DNA of 64,000 nucleotides from the NCBI RefSeq assembly GCF_900100395.1, contig NZ_FNFB01000002.1, positions 309,074 to 373,073 on the forward strand, given 5' to 3'. This document shows, one piece after another, positions 52,015 to 60,900 of the stretch (within the stretch, counting starts at the first letter, position 1; the number at the start of each line of letters is the position of its first letter). A program made the translations under genes and the position numbers. The DNA comes from Nonomuraea maritima. Lineage in GTDB: Bacteria; Actinomycetota; Actinomycetes; Streptosporangiales; Streptosporangiaceae. The notes under the pieces are model-generated. The model saw only the letters and a program-made list of their open reading frames with translations, did no database searches and was not told the DNA's origin.

Positions 52015-53052
52015 ATGACCACGCAGACTCCCGCGGGATGGTATCCGGACCCGTACGGAGAGCCCCGGCTCCGCTGGTGGGACGGCAGCCAGTGGACGGA
52101 CGCCACCCACGCTCACGAGCAGGGGCAGGCCGAGCGCCCGCCGGCGCAACCCGACACCGGACCCGGCTGGTCGGCGATGCCCGCCAACCCCACGGCCCGG
52201 TACGGCACGCCAGGGCATGCCCAGTCGGCCTACGGCCAGCCGGCGCCGTCCGAGCCGCAGTGGGGCGAGCTGGGCCGGCCCGCGCCGCCCAAGCAGCGCG
52301 ACCCGCTGCCGTGGGTGTTCGGCGGCGTCGGGGCCCTGGTGGTGCTGGCGCTGATCGCGGCGGCGGCAATCTTCTTCGTGAACCGGGCAACCACGCCGGC
52401 CGCCTCCTCCACGAGACAGTCGCCGGGCGACACGTACGTGCCGCCGGAGCAGCAGCCGCCGTTCCAGGAACCGCCCTTCGGGCAGCCGCCCGGACGGGGA
52501 ACCTTCCCCCGGACGACCGGTGACCGGATCACCGACCCGGGCAGCGGCCTGTCGTTCAAGGCGCCCGACGGCTGGACGGTGCCCTCGTACGACGAGGTCA
52601 ACAGCGGCGATCCGGCCCAGCAGGCGTGGACCGCGGCGGTGCAGACGATCGCGCAGCACGCCTACGACGGCCGGGACCACTGGGTCGGCGGCGTCTACAG
52701 CGGCGTGCTGAACCCGGCGTACCCGTACACGGGGGCCAAGAGCATGAGCGACACCGCCAAGGCGGTGTACGTGGACTTCTCGACGAAGTACTACACGCTC
52801 GCGCACGAGAGCAGGATCGTCGCGGACAAGGCCATGAAGATCGGCGATCGTGACGCGTGGCTGCTGCAGTTCGAACTCGATTTCAGCAAGATCTCCGAGG
52901 AGAACGGCTACCCGTGGAAGAAGGAGAACGGCGCGATTGTGCTGATGGACCGGGGCGAGGGCCGGCGGCCGGCGATCCTGTACGTCACCGTCCCCGACAA
53001 TCTCGGTGGCGATGTGGTCGGCAAGGTTCTCGGCTCCCTCCAGCCCGCGTGA
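52015..53052 (+). CDS. DUF2510 membrane protein with extracytoplasmic domain
   Basis: 345 residues from ATG 52015. PAGWYPDPYGEPRLRWWDGSQWTDATHAH is a complete DUF2510 domain at 5-35. A Gln/Pro-rich linker, one membrane segment (WVFGGVGALVVLALIAAAAIFFV, about 100-122) and a 190-residue external domain follow (SGLSFKAPDGWTVPSYDEV ... DAWLLQFELDFSK ... GSLQPA), of LpqN/PsbP-like look. DUF2510 proteins often sit with kinase genes. Role unknown. Confidence 0.85.
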   Translation: MTTQTPAGWYPDPYGEPRLRWWDGSQWTDATHAHEQGQAERPPAQPDTGPGWSAMPANPTARYGTPGHAQSAYGQPAPSEPQWGELGRPAPPKQRDPLPWVFGGVGALVVLALIAAAAIFFVNRATTPAASSTRQSPGDTYVPPEQQPPFQEPPFGQPPGRGTFPRTTGDRITDPGSGLSFKAPDGWTVPSYDEVNSGDPAQQAWTAAVQTIAQHAYDGRDHWVGGVYSGVLNPAYPYTGAKSMSDTAKAVYVDFSTKYYTLAHESRIVADKAMKIGDRDAWLLQFELDFSKISEENGYPWKKENGAIVLMDRGEGRRPAILYVTVPDNLGGDVVGKVLGSLQPA

Positions 53053-53125
53053 ATGTTGGCACTAGGCTGGTGGAGGAACAAGCGGGCGGGTTGGAGTGCT
53101 CCGAGCCGCTGGGCGAGGAGATCGA

Positions 53126-53719
53126 ATGAGTGACGTGCTGGTCTGGATCGACTGCGAGATGACCGGGCTCGACCTGAGTCGCGACGCGCTCGTCGAGGTG
53201 GCGTGCATCATCACCGACAGTGAGCTCAACCGGCTCGACGAAGGCGTCGACGTGGTCATCAAGCCGCCGCCCGAGTCGCTGGAGCAGATGTCCCAGGTCG
53301 TACGCGAGATGCACACCGCCTCCGGGCTGCTGCCCGAGCTGGCGGGCGGGGTGACCCTGGCCGAGGCCGAGTCGCTCGTGTTCGACTACATCCGCCGCCA
53401 CATACCCGAGCCGAAGAAGGCTCCGCTGTGCGGCAACTCGATCGGCACCGACCGCACGTTCATCGCGCGCGACATGCCCGGGGTCGATTCCTATCTGCAC
53501 TACCGGATGATCGACGTCTCGTCGATCAAGGAACTGGTCCGCCGCTGGTACCCCCGGGTCTACTTCGCCGCGCCCGAGAAGCAGGGCGGGCACAGGGCTT
53601 TGGCGGACATCACGGAGTCGATCAGAGAGCTCCGCTACTACCGTGAGGCCATCTTCGTCGACCAGCCCGGCCCCGACTCGGCGACCGCGCGAGCGCTCGC
53701 CGAGCGGGTCAGCGGCTGA
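53126..53719 (+). CDS. orn: Oligoribonuclease
   Basis: 197 residues from ATG 53126 with GAGGAG upstream. [27 protein letters not shown] gives the first DExD of the DEDDh set; [37 protein letters not shown] and [18 protein letters not shown] complete it (His and last Asp). It removes the 2-5 nt remnants of RNA decay and pGpG, and is usually essential. Complete and typical in length. Confidence 0.96.
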   Translation: MSDVLVWIDCEMTGLDLSRDALVEVACIITDSELNRLDEGVDVVIKPPPESLEQMSQVVREMHTASGLLPELAGGVTLAEAESLVFDYIRRHIPEPKKAPLCGNSIGTDRTFIARDMPGVDSYLHYRMIDVSSIKELVRRWYPRVYFAAPEKQGGHRALADITESIRELRYYREAIFVDQPGPDSATARALAERVSG

Positions 53720-53787
53720 ATGTGTGGCGTAAAAGGTCCCGAACCCCGCTACACTTTTCCTGTGCCACCTCGTACGGGGTGGCCGCG

Positions 53788-53863
53788 GTGGGTGTAGCTC
53801 AGTTGGCAGAGCGCCAGGTTGTGGTCCTGGATGTCGAGGGTTCAAGTCCCTTCACTCACCCCA
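53788..53863 (+). tRNA. tRNA-His (anticodon GTG)
   Basis: 76 nt with encoded CCA. Acceptor GTGGGTG pairs with CACTCAC (one G-U), D arm GCTC...GAGC, anticodon stem CCAGG/CCTGG around loop TTGTGGT with anticodon GTG at 53821-53823, T arm GAGGG-TTCAAGT-CCCTT. The preceding base G53787 can serve as the G-1 identity base opposite discriminator C53860. Confidence 0.97.
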
Positions 53864-53866
53864 CGA

Positions 53867-53906
53867 GGCAACGGCCGGTTCATCCGAACCGGCCGTTGCC
53901 GTTTTT
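53867..53906 (+). terminator. Strong intrinsic terminator after tRNA-His
   Basis: GGCAACGGCCGGTT (53867-53880) and AACCGGCCGTTGCC (53887-53900) form a perfect 14-bp stem with a 6-nt loop, followed by GTTTTT. Confidence 0.95.
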
Positions 53907-54020
53907 CCCGACAACCGCCCCAAATCGCGACATTGCGGGTTATGCTCACTGTCTATCCGCTAACGCCGGAAGCACGGGGGCATCGGCGACCTGACTGTCT
54001 GTGCGCCACCCGGAGGCCGG

Positions 54021-54245
54021 ATGAAAGTCGACGACGCAGCGTTCGACAGCGTGTTCACGTCTCTGAGCAAGCGCGAGGCCGAGGTCATGGACCTGATCGC
54101 CACAGGCCAGTCCAACGGCGAGATCGCGCAACGGTTGTTCCTCAGTGAGAAGACCGTCAAGAACCACGTCAACCGCATCTACGCCAAACTCGGCGTCGAT
54201 TCACGGGTCACCGCCATCGGTCTGTGGCGCTCCCGCCACAAGTGA
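54021..54245 (+). CDS. Stand-alone LuxR-type HTH protein
   Basis: 74 residues from ATG 54021 (GGAGG 5 nt upstream). [60 protein letters not shown] is a complete LuxR/FixJ DNA-binding domain, and nothing precedes it but 14 residues. It has no receiver or sensor domain and no kinase gene beside it. Such orphan single-domain regulators are known in actinomycetes. Two decayed copies of its 3' end follow. Confidence 0.9.
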   Translation: MKVDDAAFDSVFTSLSKREAEVMDLIATGQSNGEIAQRLFLSEKTVKNHVNRIYAKLGVDSRVTAIGLWRSRHK

Positions 54246-54381
54246 CGCTCGCCTCCTGCCGGAGGCGGCGGGGCTGAGGGCCCTGCGTCACTCGCGGCTC
54301 ACGGCCATCGGCCTGTGGCGCGTCAGTGGCGAAGGTGGTGAGCCACCCCGTTTCGTCCCGCAGGTCACCGCCGTCGGCCTG
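54198..54381 (+). repeat. Decayed partial duplications of the LuxR gene 3' end
   Basis: The stretch coding RVTAIGLWR (GTCACCGCCATCGGTCTGTG, 54207-54226) recurs at 54298-54317 (CTCACGGCCATCGGCCTGTG) and partly at 54364-54381 (GTCACCGCCGTCGGCCTG). The rest of the 338-bp gap up to 54583 has no gene that I can support. Confidence 0.65.
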
Positions 54382-54583
54382 GTGTTCGCGCCATGATGAG
54401 CTGCCCTGGGCCGGTGGGGCTGAGCTGTCGGTCAGGGCGGCCGGTCGGGGCTGGACCGAGAGGTCTCCTCGCGAGCGGCGCTTCAGGAGCGTTCCACCCA
54501 GCGGTCGGTGCCCCAACTGAGGTTTAAGGGTTACGGATGGAGCCATAGGCATCCTTGACATCGTTCAAGGGGAGTGACCTGGC

Positions 54584-55804
54584 ATGGTGCAAAGACCGCG
54601 AGTCGTCGTCGTAGGTGCGGGTTTCGCCGGACTGGCGGCCACCCAGGAGCTGGCCAGGGGCGGAGCCCTGGTGACGCTGGTCGACCGCAATCCGTACGCG
54701 ACCTTCCAGCCCCTGCTCTACCAGGTGGCCACGGCCGGGATGGGTACGAGCGACGTCTCGTACCCGGTCAGGACGTTCGCCGCGAGGTGGCCGAACGTAC
54801 GGGCCAGGTGGGCCACCCTGAGCAGGGTGCTGCCCGACGAGCGGCGGGTGGAGTTCGCCGACGGCGGCGGCCTCGACTACGACTACCTGGTGCTGGCCAC
54901 CGGCGTCACCACCAACTGGCTCGGCGTGCCGGGCGCCCGCGAGAACGCGTTGCCGATCTACTCGCTCGGCGATGCCGCGGGCATGCGGACCAAGCTGCAG
55001 CACCGGCTGGAGGACACCGCGTCAGGCCGGCGCAAGAGCCTGCACGTCGTGGTGGTGGGCGCAGGGGCGACCGGCGTCGAGATGGCGGGCACGCTCGCGG
55101 AGCTGCGCCGCCGCACGCTACCGCTCACCCATCCCGAGATCCGTCCCGAGCAGTCGAGTGTGACGCTGGTGGAGCGGTTCGACTACGTGCTGGCGCCGTA
55201 CAAGCCGCGGCTGCGTGACGCGGCGGCCGAGGCGCTGCGCCGGCGCGGGGTGAAGCTGCGGCTCGGCTGCACGGTCGCCTCCGTCGAGCCGGACGCGGTG
55301 ATCCTGCAGAACGGCACGCGGTTGCCCAGCGACCTGACGGTCTGGGCGCTCGGCGTCACCGCGCCCCCGGAGGTGAGTTCCTGGGCGCTGCCGCAGGGCA
55401 AGGGCGGCCGGGTGACCCTCACGCCCGCGCTGAACGTCTCCGACCATCCCGAGATCTTCGTGGCGGGCGACCTGTCAGGACCGCCCGACGCGCCTCCGCA
55501 GCTCGCCCAGCCGGCGCTCCAGATGGGCAAGCACGTGGGACGGCAGATCATCGCGGCCGCGCGGGGCCTTCCGGTACGGCCGTTCTCGTACCGCGACCCC
55601 GGGATCATGGCGACCGTGGGCAAGGCCGAGGCGGTGCTGCAGATGCCCAACGGGATGACGATGCGCGGGTCGCCCGCCTGGCTGGCGTGGATCTTCGTCC
55701 ATGTCGCCAACCTGCTGGGCGGGCGCAACCGGGCGAGCGTGCTGCTGAACTTCTGGTGGCGCTACGCCGGTCCTCGACGCAGCGCCGCCAGCGTCACCCA
55801 GTAG
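54584..55804 (+). CDS. ndh: Type II NADH dehydrogenase (NDH-2)
   Basis: 406 residues. Two dinucleotide folds: VVVVGAGFAGLAATQELARGG (FAD) and VVVVGAGATGVEMAGTLAEL (NADH). Family motifs YATFQPLLYQVATAGM, DYLVLATGVTTNWLGVPG, IFVAGDLSG near the FAD flavin, and the quinone-site AQPALQMGKHVGRQI. The C-terminal amphipathic helix (AWLAWIFVHVANLLGGRNRASVLLNFWWRY) is the membrane anchor. It passes electrons from NADH to menaquinone without pumping. Confidence 0.92.
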   Translation: MVQRPRVVVVGAGFAGLAATQELARGGALVTLVDRNPYATFQPLLYQVATAGMGTSDVSYPVRTFAARWPNVRARWATLSRVLPDERRVEFADGGGLDYDYLVLATGVTTNWLGVPGARENALPIYSLGDAAGMRTKLQHRLEDTASGRRKSLHVVVVGAGATGVEMAGTLAELRRRTLPLTHPEIRPEQSSVTLVERFDYVLAPYKPRLRDAAAEALRRRGVKLRLGCTVASVEPDAVILQNGTRLPSDLTVWALGVTAPPEVSSWALPQGKGGRVTLTPALNVSDHPEIFVAGDLSGPPDAPPQLAQPALQMGKHVGRQIIAAARGLPVRPFSYRDPGIMATVGKAEAVLQMPNGMTMRGSPAWLAWIFVHVANLLGGRNRASVLLNFWWRYAGPRRSAASVTQ

Positions 55805-57074
55805 TAGACAGGGCGGCGTCCAGCGCGGCGAGGCCGTGGTCGACGTCGTCCTCGGGGATGTTCAGCGCGGGCCGCAGCCGTACGGAGCGCGGCCCGCACG
55901 GCAGCACGAGGACGCCGTGCTCCTCCCTGAGCCGGGTCACCAGCGCGTCGCGGGCGGCCCGGTCGGGCAGGTCGAACGCGCACATCAGGCCGCGGCCCCT
56001 GACGTTCGCCACGACCCCGGGGTGTCCTGCCTCCAGCTTGGTGAGACGTTCGAGCAGGGTCGCGCCCACCCTCCCGGCCCGCTCGATCAGCCGGTCGCGC
56101 TCGACGATCTCGAGGATGCCGCGGCTGCGCACCATGTCGACCAGGCCACCGCCCCACGTCGAGTTGATGCGGCCGCTCTGCTGGAACACGTTGTCGGGCA
56201 CCTCGTCCACCCGGCGGCCCGCCATGATCCCGCCCACCTGGACCTTCTTGGCGAACGCCACCACGTCGGGCGACAGGCCGAGCTGCTGGTACGCCCACGG
56301 CGTGCCGGTCGTGCCGCCGCCCGTCTGCACCTCGTCGAGGACGAACAGGGCGTCGTACTCGTGGCACATGTCCTGCATGGCGCGCAGGAACTCGGGCCGC
56401 ATGTGGTTGTCGCCGCCCTCACCCTGGATGGGCTCGGCGATGAAGCAGGCGATGTCGTGCGGGTGGCGTTCGAACGCCTGCCTGGCCTGGGCGAGCGCGC
56501 GCTCCTCAGCCGCCTCGACGTCGCCGAGGTGGACGGCGGGCACGTCGATGCGCGGCCAGTCGAACGTGGGGAAGCGGTCGGTCTTGGCCGGTTCGGTGTT
56601 GGTCAGGCTGAGCGTGTAGCCGCTGCGGCCGTGGAACGCCTTGGTCAGGTGCATGACCTTGGTGCCCAGCTCGCGCGGCCGGCCGGCGGCCTCGTTGCGG
56701 CGGCTCTTCCAGTCGAAGGCGGTCTTCAGTGCGTTCTCGACGGCCAGGGCGCCGCCCTCGACGAAGAACAGGTGGGGCAGGGCGGGGTCGCCGAGGACGC
56801 GGGCGAACGTGTCGACGAAGTCGGCCAGGTGCTCGGTGTAGATGTCGGGGTTGGCCGGCTTGTTGCGCGCGACCTGGCCGAGCAGGCGGACGAAGTCGGG
56901 GTCGAAGGGCGGGTTCACGCCGAGCGGCGCGGAGGCGAAGAACGTGTAGAAGTCGAGGTAGCGGCGTCCGTCCCGGGCGTCGACGAGCCACGAGCCGTGG
57001 CTCAGTTCGAGATCGAGCACGAGGCGGTAGCCGTCGACGAGGAGGTGTCGGGCAAGGCGGGCGTGTACGTCCAT
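55794..57074 (-). CDS. lat: L-lysine 6-transaminase
   Basis: 426 residues. The lat-specific blocks NKPANPDIYTEHLADFVDTFARVLGDPALPHLFFVEGGALAVENALKTAFDWKSRRNE, and the PLP Lys in VVAFAKKVQVGGIMAG (K276/K277) with DEVQTGGGTTG, match mycobacterial and Streptomyces lysine 6-aminotransferase. It makes 2-aminoadipate semialdehyde from lysine. No beta-lactam cluster is present, so a catabolic or persistence role like Rv3290c is more likely. It overlaps the NDH-2 3' end by 11 bp. Confidence 0.92.
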   Translation of the reverse strand: MDVHARLARHLLVDGYRLVLDLELSHGSWLVDARDGRRYLDFYTFFASAPLGVNPPFDPDFVRLLGQVARNKPANPDIYTEHLADFVDTFARVLGDPALPHLFFVEGGALAVENALKTAFDWKSRRNEAAGRPRELGTKVMHLTKAFHGRSGYTLSLTNTEPAKTDRFPTFDWPRIDVPAVHLGDVEAAEERALAQARQAFERHPHDIACFIAEPIQGEGGDNHMRPEFLRAMQDMCHEYDALFVLDEVQTGGGTTGTPWAYQQLGLSPDVVAFAKKVQVGGIMAGRRVDEVPDNVFQQSGRINSTWGGGLVDMVRSRGILEIVERDRLIERAGRVGATLLERLTKLEAGHPGVVANVRGRGLMCAFDLPDRAARDALVTRLREEHGVLVLPCGPRSVRLRPALNIPEDDVDHGLAALDAALSTTG

Positions 57075-57135
57075 GGCGCCTCCACGGCATAGGGCTGATA
57101 TTCCTTCTTGAGGAATACCCGTACCTACGAAAAAT

Positions 57136-57678
57136 TTATGGCGTTCCTACCCGTGTTCTGAAGTTCTTCACGCGGAATGCCAGTGCGATCATGGCGATGC
57201 CGTAGAGGATCGCGAAGACGCCGACGAGCCAGGCCAGGGCGAGCAGGCCCGCGCCGGGCCAGACGAGCAGCAGCACACCGAAGATCACCGACAGCGCGCC
57301 GGCGACGATGTGCTCCCACTCGTTGTCGATGACGTCGCGCATCTTGATGCCGGTCATGACGTCCGCCACCCCGGCGAAGATCGCCCAGGCGGCCACGACG
57401 TAGAGCAGGGCCAGCGACGTGATGCCCGGCCAGACGAACGCGATGATGCCGGCCAGGATGCCGAGGATGCCGGTGACGATGAGCCACGCGCGGTGGCCGC
57501 CCTCGTGACGGGCTCCGGCGATCACCGCGGCGATCCCGCTGACCAGCGCGTACGCGCCGAAGAAGGCGACCAGGACGAGAACGGTGATGCCCGGCCAGAG
57601 CAGGGCGAGCAGGCCGAAGATGATGGCGGCGATGCCGCGCACCAGCAGCAGCCACCACGAACGAGAAACGTCTCCCAT
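57136..57678 (-). CDS. HdeD/DUF308 membrane protein
   Basis: 180 residues from ATG 57678 with six hydrophobic segments in three pairs: SWWLLLVRGIAAIIFGLLALLWPGITVLVLVAFFGAYALVSGI, then RAWLIVTGILGILAGIIAFVWPGITSLALLYVVAAWAIFAG, then IVAGALSVIFGVLLLVWPGAGLLALAWLVGVFAILYG. The repeated xxxWPG turn is the family hallmark. Involved in acid stress in Enterobacteria; role here unknown. It is about 60 bp upstream of lat, same strand. Confidence 0.9.
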   Translation of the reverse strand: MGDVSRSWWLLLVRGIAAIIFGLLALLWPGITVLVLVAFFGAYALVSGIAAVIAGARHEGGHRAWLIVTGILGILAGIIAFVWPGITSLALLYVVAAWAIFAGVADVMTGIKMRDVIDNEWEHIVAGALSVIFGVLLLVWPGAGLLALAWLVGVFAILYGIAMIALAFRVKNFRTRVGTP

Positions 57679-57748
57679 ATGAGTCTGTTTTCCGGTGAAC
57701 AGCCGGGAAGAGACCAGCACGGGGTCAAATGTCAGCGCCTAACGCGGC

Positions 57749-58396
57749 TCACCCGTGGGAGTAGACCACGATCGACACCGCGATGTACTGCACCAGGTAG
57801 GCCACGAGGGTGAAGGCGTGGAACACCTCGTGGAAGCCGAACCACCGGGGCGACGGGTCGGGGCGGCGCAGGCCGTAGACGACGGCGCCCGCCGAGTAGA
57901 ACACGCCGCCGACGGCCACGAGCACCACGGCGGCCGCGCCCGCGCCCTCCAGCAGCTGCGGCACGACGAAGATCGCCGCCCAGCCGAGCACCAGGTAGAG
58001 CACGGTGTAGAGCCAGCGCGGCGCGCTCATCCAGAACATCCGGAACAGCACCCCTGCCAGGGCGCCGCCCCAGATCACCGACAGCACCGCCACCCGGGCG
58101 ACGCCGTCGAGCGCGAGCAGCGCGAACGGGGTGTAGGTGCCGGCGATGATCAGGTAGATGTTCGCGTGGTCGATCCGGCGCAGGAACTCGGCCAGCCTGG
58201 GACCGAGCGTGCCGCGGTGGTAGGTCGCGGAGATGCCGAACAGCAGGGCGGAGGTGAGGGCGTAGACGGCGCTGGCCAGCCGCGCCTGCAGGGTCGGGCC
58301 GAGTGCCACGAGCACGAAGCCCGCGACCAGCGTCACGGGCAGCGCTCCGGTGTGCAACCAGCCACGCAGCCTCGGCTTCACGGTGATGGTCGTCAT
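57749..58396 (-). CDS. TrhA/hemolysin III-family (PAQR) membrane protein
   Basis: 215 residues with seven membrane segments. ISATYHRGTLGPRLAEFLRRIDHANIYLIIAGTYTPFALLAL and GFHEVFHAFTLVAYLVQYIAVSIVVY carry the conserved YHR, DH and HExFH residues of the metal-dependent PAQR fold. A role in membrane lipid homeostasis is likely. The start is preceded by a perfect 20-bp palindrome and no good ribosome binding site. Confidence 0.92.
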   Translation of the reverse strand: MTTITVKPRLRGWLHTGALPVTLVAGFVLVALGPTLQARLASAVYALTSALLFGISATYHRGTLGPRLAEFLRRIDHANIYLIIAGTYTPFALLALDGVARVAVLSVIWGGALAGVLFRMFWMSAPRWLYTVLYLVLGWAAIFVVPQLLEGAGAAAVVLVAVGGVFYSAGAVVYGLRRPDPSPRWFGFHEVFHAFTLVAYLVQYIAVSIVVYSHG

Positions 58397-58399
58397 GGA

Positions 58400-58419
58400 A
58401 ACCTACGGTACCGTAGGTT
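58400..58419. promoter_or_regulatory. Perfect 20-bp palindrome upstream of trhA
   Basis: AACCTACGGTACCGTAGGTT reads identically on both strands, ending 4 bp before the trhA start codon. This is the form of a TetR-family operator of the TACGGTACCGTA type. No TetR gene lies nearby, so the regulator is encoded elsewhere. Confidence 0.8.
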
Positions 58420-58449
58420 ACGTTTTCAGCCGCTTCGCGGAGACGTGGA

Positions 58450-59982
58450 TCACAGGCCCTTGAGGAAGCGGACGGCGATCGGCACCGCCGCGGCGCGGCC
58501 CGAGCCGCCGTTCCTGACGAACACGCAGAAGGCCAGATCGTCGCGGAAGCCGATGAACCACCCGTGCGAGGTCCGGCCCTCCACCTCGGCCGTCCCCGTC
58601 TTGCCCGACACGTCGTCCGGCAGGCCCGCGTCGGAGGCCGTGCCGTGGTCCACCACGGCCGCCATCATGTCCCTGAGCGCGCCGACGATCCGCGCGTCCA
58701 TGGGCACGTCCTCGCCCGGTTCGCCGTCGATGCGGCGTACCTGCTCCTTCGACAGCAGCCGCGGGGAGCGCCAGGTGCCGTTCTCCACGGCGGCGGCCAG
58801 CGCGGCCATGCACAGCGGGGTGGCGACGACCTCGCCCTGGCCGATCGCGTCGGCGCCGAGCAGGTCGAGGTCGTCGGTCGCCGGCAGGTTGCCGCAGGTG
58901 CCGCCGATGCCGGTCGCGATCGGGTGGCCGAACCCCCACGCGGCGGCCGTCCGGCTCAGCTGCTCGCCGGTCAGCCGGGTCGTGGCCTGCTCGACGAACG
59001 TGGTGTTGCACGAGTGGGCGAAGGCGTCGGTGAACGTCACGACCCCGCGGTCGACCTCGCCGTCGTTGGTGAAGGCCCGGTGGAACGGGATCGTGTACGC
59101 GCCGGGGCAGCCCACCTGCGCCGCCGGGTCGAGACCGTCCTCGATCAACGCCGCCGCGGTGATCGTCTTGAACACCGAGCCCGGCGGGAAGACGTCGCGC
59201 ACGGCGCTGTAGTTGTCGCCGAGGCGGTCGGCCAGCGCGAGGATCTCCCCCGTGCTGGGCCTGATCACGATGATCGCCGAGTCTTCGACGCCGTCCAGCG
59301 CCCGCGCGGCCGCCGCCTGCACCGGGCGCGACAGGGTGGTGCGCTCGACGTCGGCCTCCGGCATCCGGGTCAGCAGCTGTTCGCCGGGCTTTCCCCACGG
59401 TTTCCACACGAGCGCCAGACCGTGGTTGGCCTGCTCGAACTCCGGCCGCAGCGGCTCCAGGTACGCCTCGGCCCAGCTGTCGTTGGGGATCTTCTCGCCC
59501 TCGCTGGTGACCAGTTCCGCCGGCGGCGTCAGGATCTTCTCGATCAGGAGGTCGCCGCCGTCCTTGAGCAGCGGGTGCAGGGTCTCGGGGGTCCACAGCA
59601 CCTTCCATGCCCGGCCGCGGACGCCCAGCCGCAGGACACCGTCGAACGGCCATTGTCCGAGGTCGGTGAGCTGCCGGACCCCGGTGAACGGCACCTCGGC
59701 GCTCTCGTCCCCGGTGCGGCGCAGCGCGGACGGGGTGAGCTCCAGGGACGCCACGCCGATGTCGACGTCGAGGGCGCGGTTGCGCTCGGCGAAGTCGGGC
59801 GGCGGCTGGAACACCAGCCGGGCCATGTCCGCCACGTCGCCCCTCCGCCAGGCGTCGAAGTACGCCTCGGCGGTCTCCTCGGGGCTGCCCTTGATCCGGT
59901 TCGCGGTCAGGACGGCGAAAGCAGCGGCCCCGACTGTCGCGACAAGCGCGATGACGAGCACAATCAGCCTTCGCCGTCGCAT
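58450..59982 (-). CDS. Class B penicillin-binding protein with MecA-type N-terminal domain
   Basis: 510 residues from ATG 59982 (GGGAG 6 nt upstream). One membrane anchor at 6-28. An NTF2-like MecA_N domain at 32-150 (SPEETAEAYFDAWRRGDVADMARLV), then the PBP dimer region and transpeptidase with S269-V-F-K272, S324-C-N326 and K461-T-G. It cross-links peptidoglycan. The MecA_N architecture is common in actinomycetes and does not by itself mean methicillin resistance. Its start is 26 bp from the divergent gene. Confidence 0.92.
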   Translation of the reverse strand: MRRRRLIVLVIALVATVGAAAFAVLTANRIKGSPEETAEAYFDAWRRGDVADMARLVFQPPPDFAERNRALDVDIGVASLELTPSALRRTGDESAEVPFTGVRQLTDLGQWPFDGVLRLGVRGRAWKVLWTPETLHPLLKDGGDLLIEKILTPPAELVTSEGEKIPNDSWAEAYLEPLRPEFEQANHGLALVWKPWGKPGEQLLTRMPEADVERTTLSRPVQAAAARALDGVEDSAIIVIRPSTGEILALADRLGDNYSAVRDVFPPGSVFKTITAAALIEDGLDPAAQVGCPGAYTIPFHRAFTNDGEVDRGVVTFTDAFAHSCNTTFVEQATTRLTGEQLSRTAAAWGFGHPIATGIGGTCGNLPATDDLDLLGADAIGQGEVVATPLCMAALAAAVENGTWRSPRLLSKEQVRRIDGEPGEDVPMDARIVGALRDMMAAVVDHGTASDAGLPDDVSGKTGTAEVEGRTSHGWFIGFRDDLAFCVFVRNGGSGRAAAVPIAVRFLKGL

Positions 59983-60007
59983 AAGTTCTCCCTGGGAGGG
60001 ATCAGAC

Positions 60008-60853
60008 GTGGCACGTGGACAGCGGGAACCGAAGCCCGGCCGGTATCCGGTGACGTTCGGCGAGGTCGAACTTCTCCGGGACCTGGACAGGCAGGACGGC
60101 TGGATGCTGTCCAAAGATGACGTACCTCAGTCGTATGTTGACCTACAAGACCCGACATATCTGGAATTTGAGTATGTACGACTCATGGCGGATGTGATCG
60201 ACCTCCTCCCGGAGGGTCCGCTGAGCTGTGTCCACGTCGGAGGCGGTGCCTGCACGATCCCCCGCTACGTCTCGGCCACCCGCCGCGACTCCCGCCACAT
60301 CGTCATCGAGCCCGACGGGCTCCTGGTCAACCTCGTACGCGAGCAGCTCGACCTGCGCTCGGTGCCCAAGCTGAAGGTCATCGTGGCGGGCGGGCGCGAG
60401 GGCACGGCCAAGGTGTGGGACGGAACGGCCGACCTCGTGGTGCTCGACGCGTTCACCGGGGCCACGATGCCGGTGGAGCTGGCGACGGCCGAGTACATGG
60501 GCGACCTGGCCCGCGTCCTGCGTCCCGACGGCACACTGCTGATCAACGTGGCCGACGGCAAGGGGCTGGCCTTCGCCAAGCGGCTGCTGGCCACGGTGAC
60601 GAGCGCGTTCGGTCACGTGGCGCTGCTGGCAGAGCCGGGCATCATGCGGGGGCGGCGGTTCGGCAACCTCATCGTGGCCGCCTCGCGTACCGGGCTGCCG
60701 CTCGACCTGCTCACGCGGCGCGCGGCGGGCGGGCTGACCCAGGCGCGGTGCGTGCACGGCGAGGCACTGACGCAGTTCGTCGCGGGGGCCGCCGTGATCA
60801 GGGACGGCGACGCGGTCATCGCCCCCGTGCCGCCCCCGGCCGTCTTCGGCTGA
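60008..60853 (+). CDS. Spermidine-synthase-like (SpeE fold) protein
   Basis: 281 residues from GTG 60008 with GGGAGGG 7 nt upstream. SYVDLQDPTYLEFEYVRLMADVIDLLPEGPLSCVHVGGGACTIPRYVSATRRDSRHIVIEPDGLLVNLVREQL contains the GGGxCxIPR loop and the adenosine-binding Glu. DLVVLDAFTGATMPVELATAEYMGDLARVLRPDGTLLINVAD completes the fold. The catalytic Asp region of true SpeE is altered, so it is likely a fused-domain-free spermidine synthase relative of unknown substrate. Ends convergent to the SRPBCC gene. Confidence 0.85.
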   Translation: MARGQREPKPGRYPVTFGEVELLRDLDRQDGWMLSKDDVPQSYVDLQDPTYLEFEYVRLMADVIDLLPEGPLSCVHVGGGACTIPRYVSATRRDSRHIVIEPDGLLVNLVREQLDLRSVPKLKVIVAGGREGTAKVWDGTADLVVLDAFTGATMPVELATAEYMGDLARVLRPDGTLLINVADGKGLAFAKRLLATVTSAFGHVALLAEPGIMRGRRFGNLIVAASRTGLPLDLLTRRAAGGLTQARCVHGEALTQFVAGAAVIRDGDAVIAPVPPPAVFG

Positions 60854-60900
60854 CCGCCCGCTCGTCGCCGGGGCTTTCCGGCTGACCTCAGGGTTCCCGG

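Noticed and set aside
53788..53906. tRNA-His as an integration site
   Set aside because: No integrase, no repeated tRNA 3' end downstream and no foreign-looking island follows it.
55794..57074. L-lysine 6-transaminase as part of a beta-lactam cluster
   Set aside because: No ACV synthetase or other cephamycin gene is adjacent; the neighbours are NDH-2 and HdeD.
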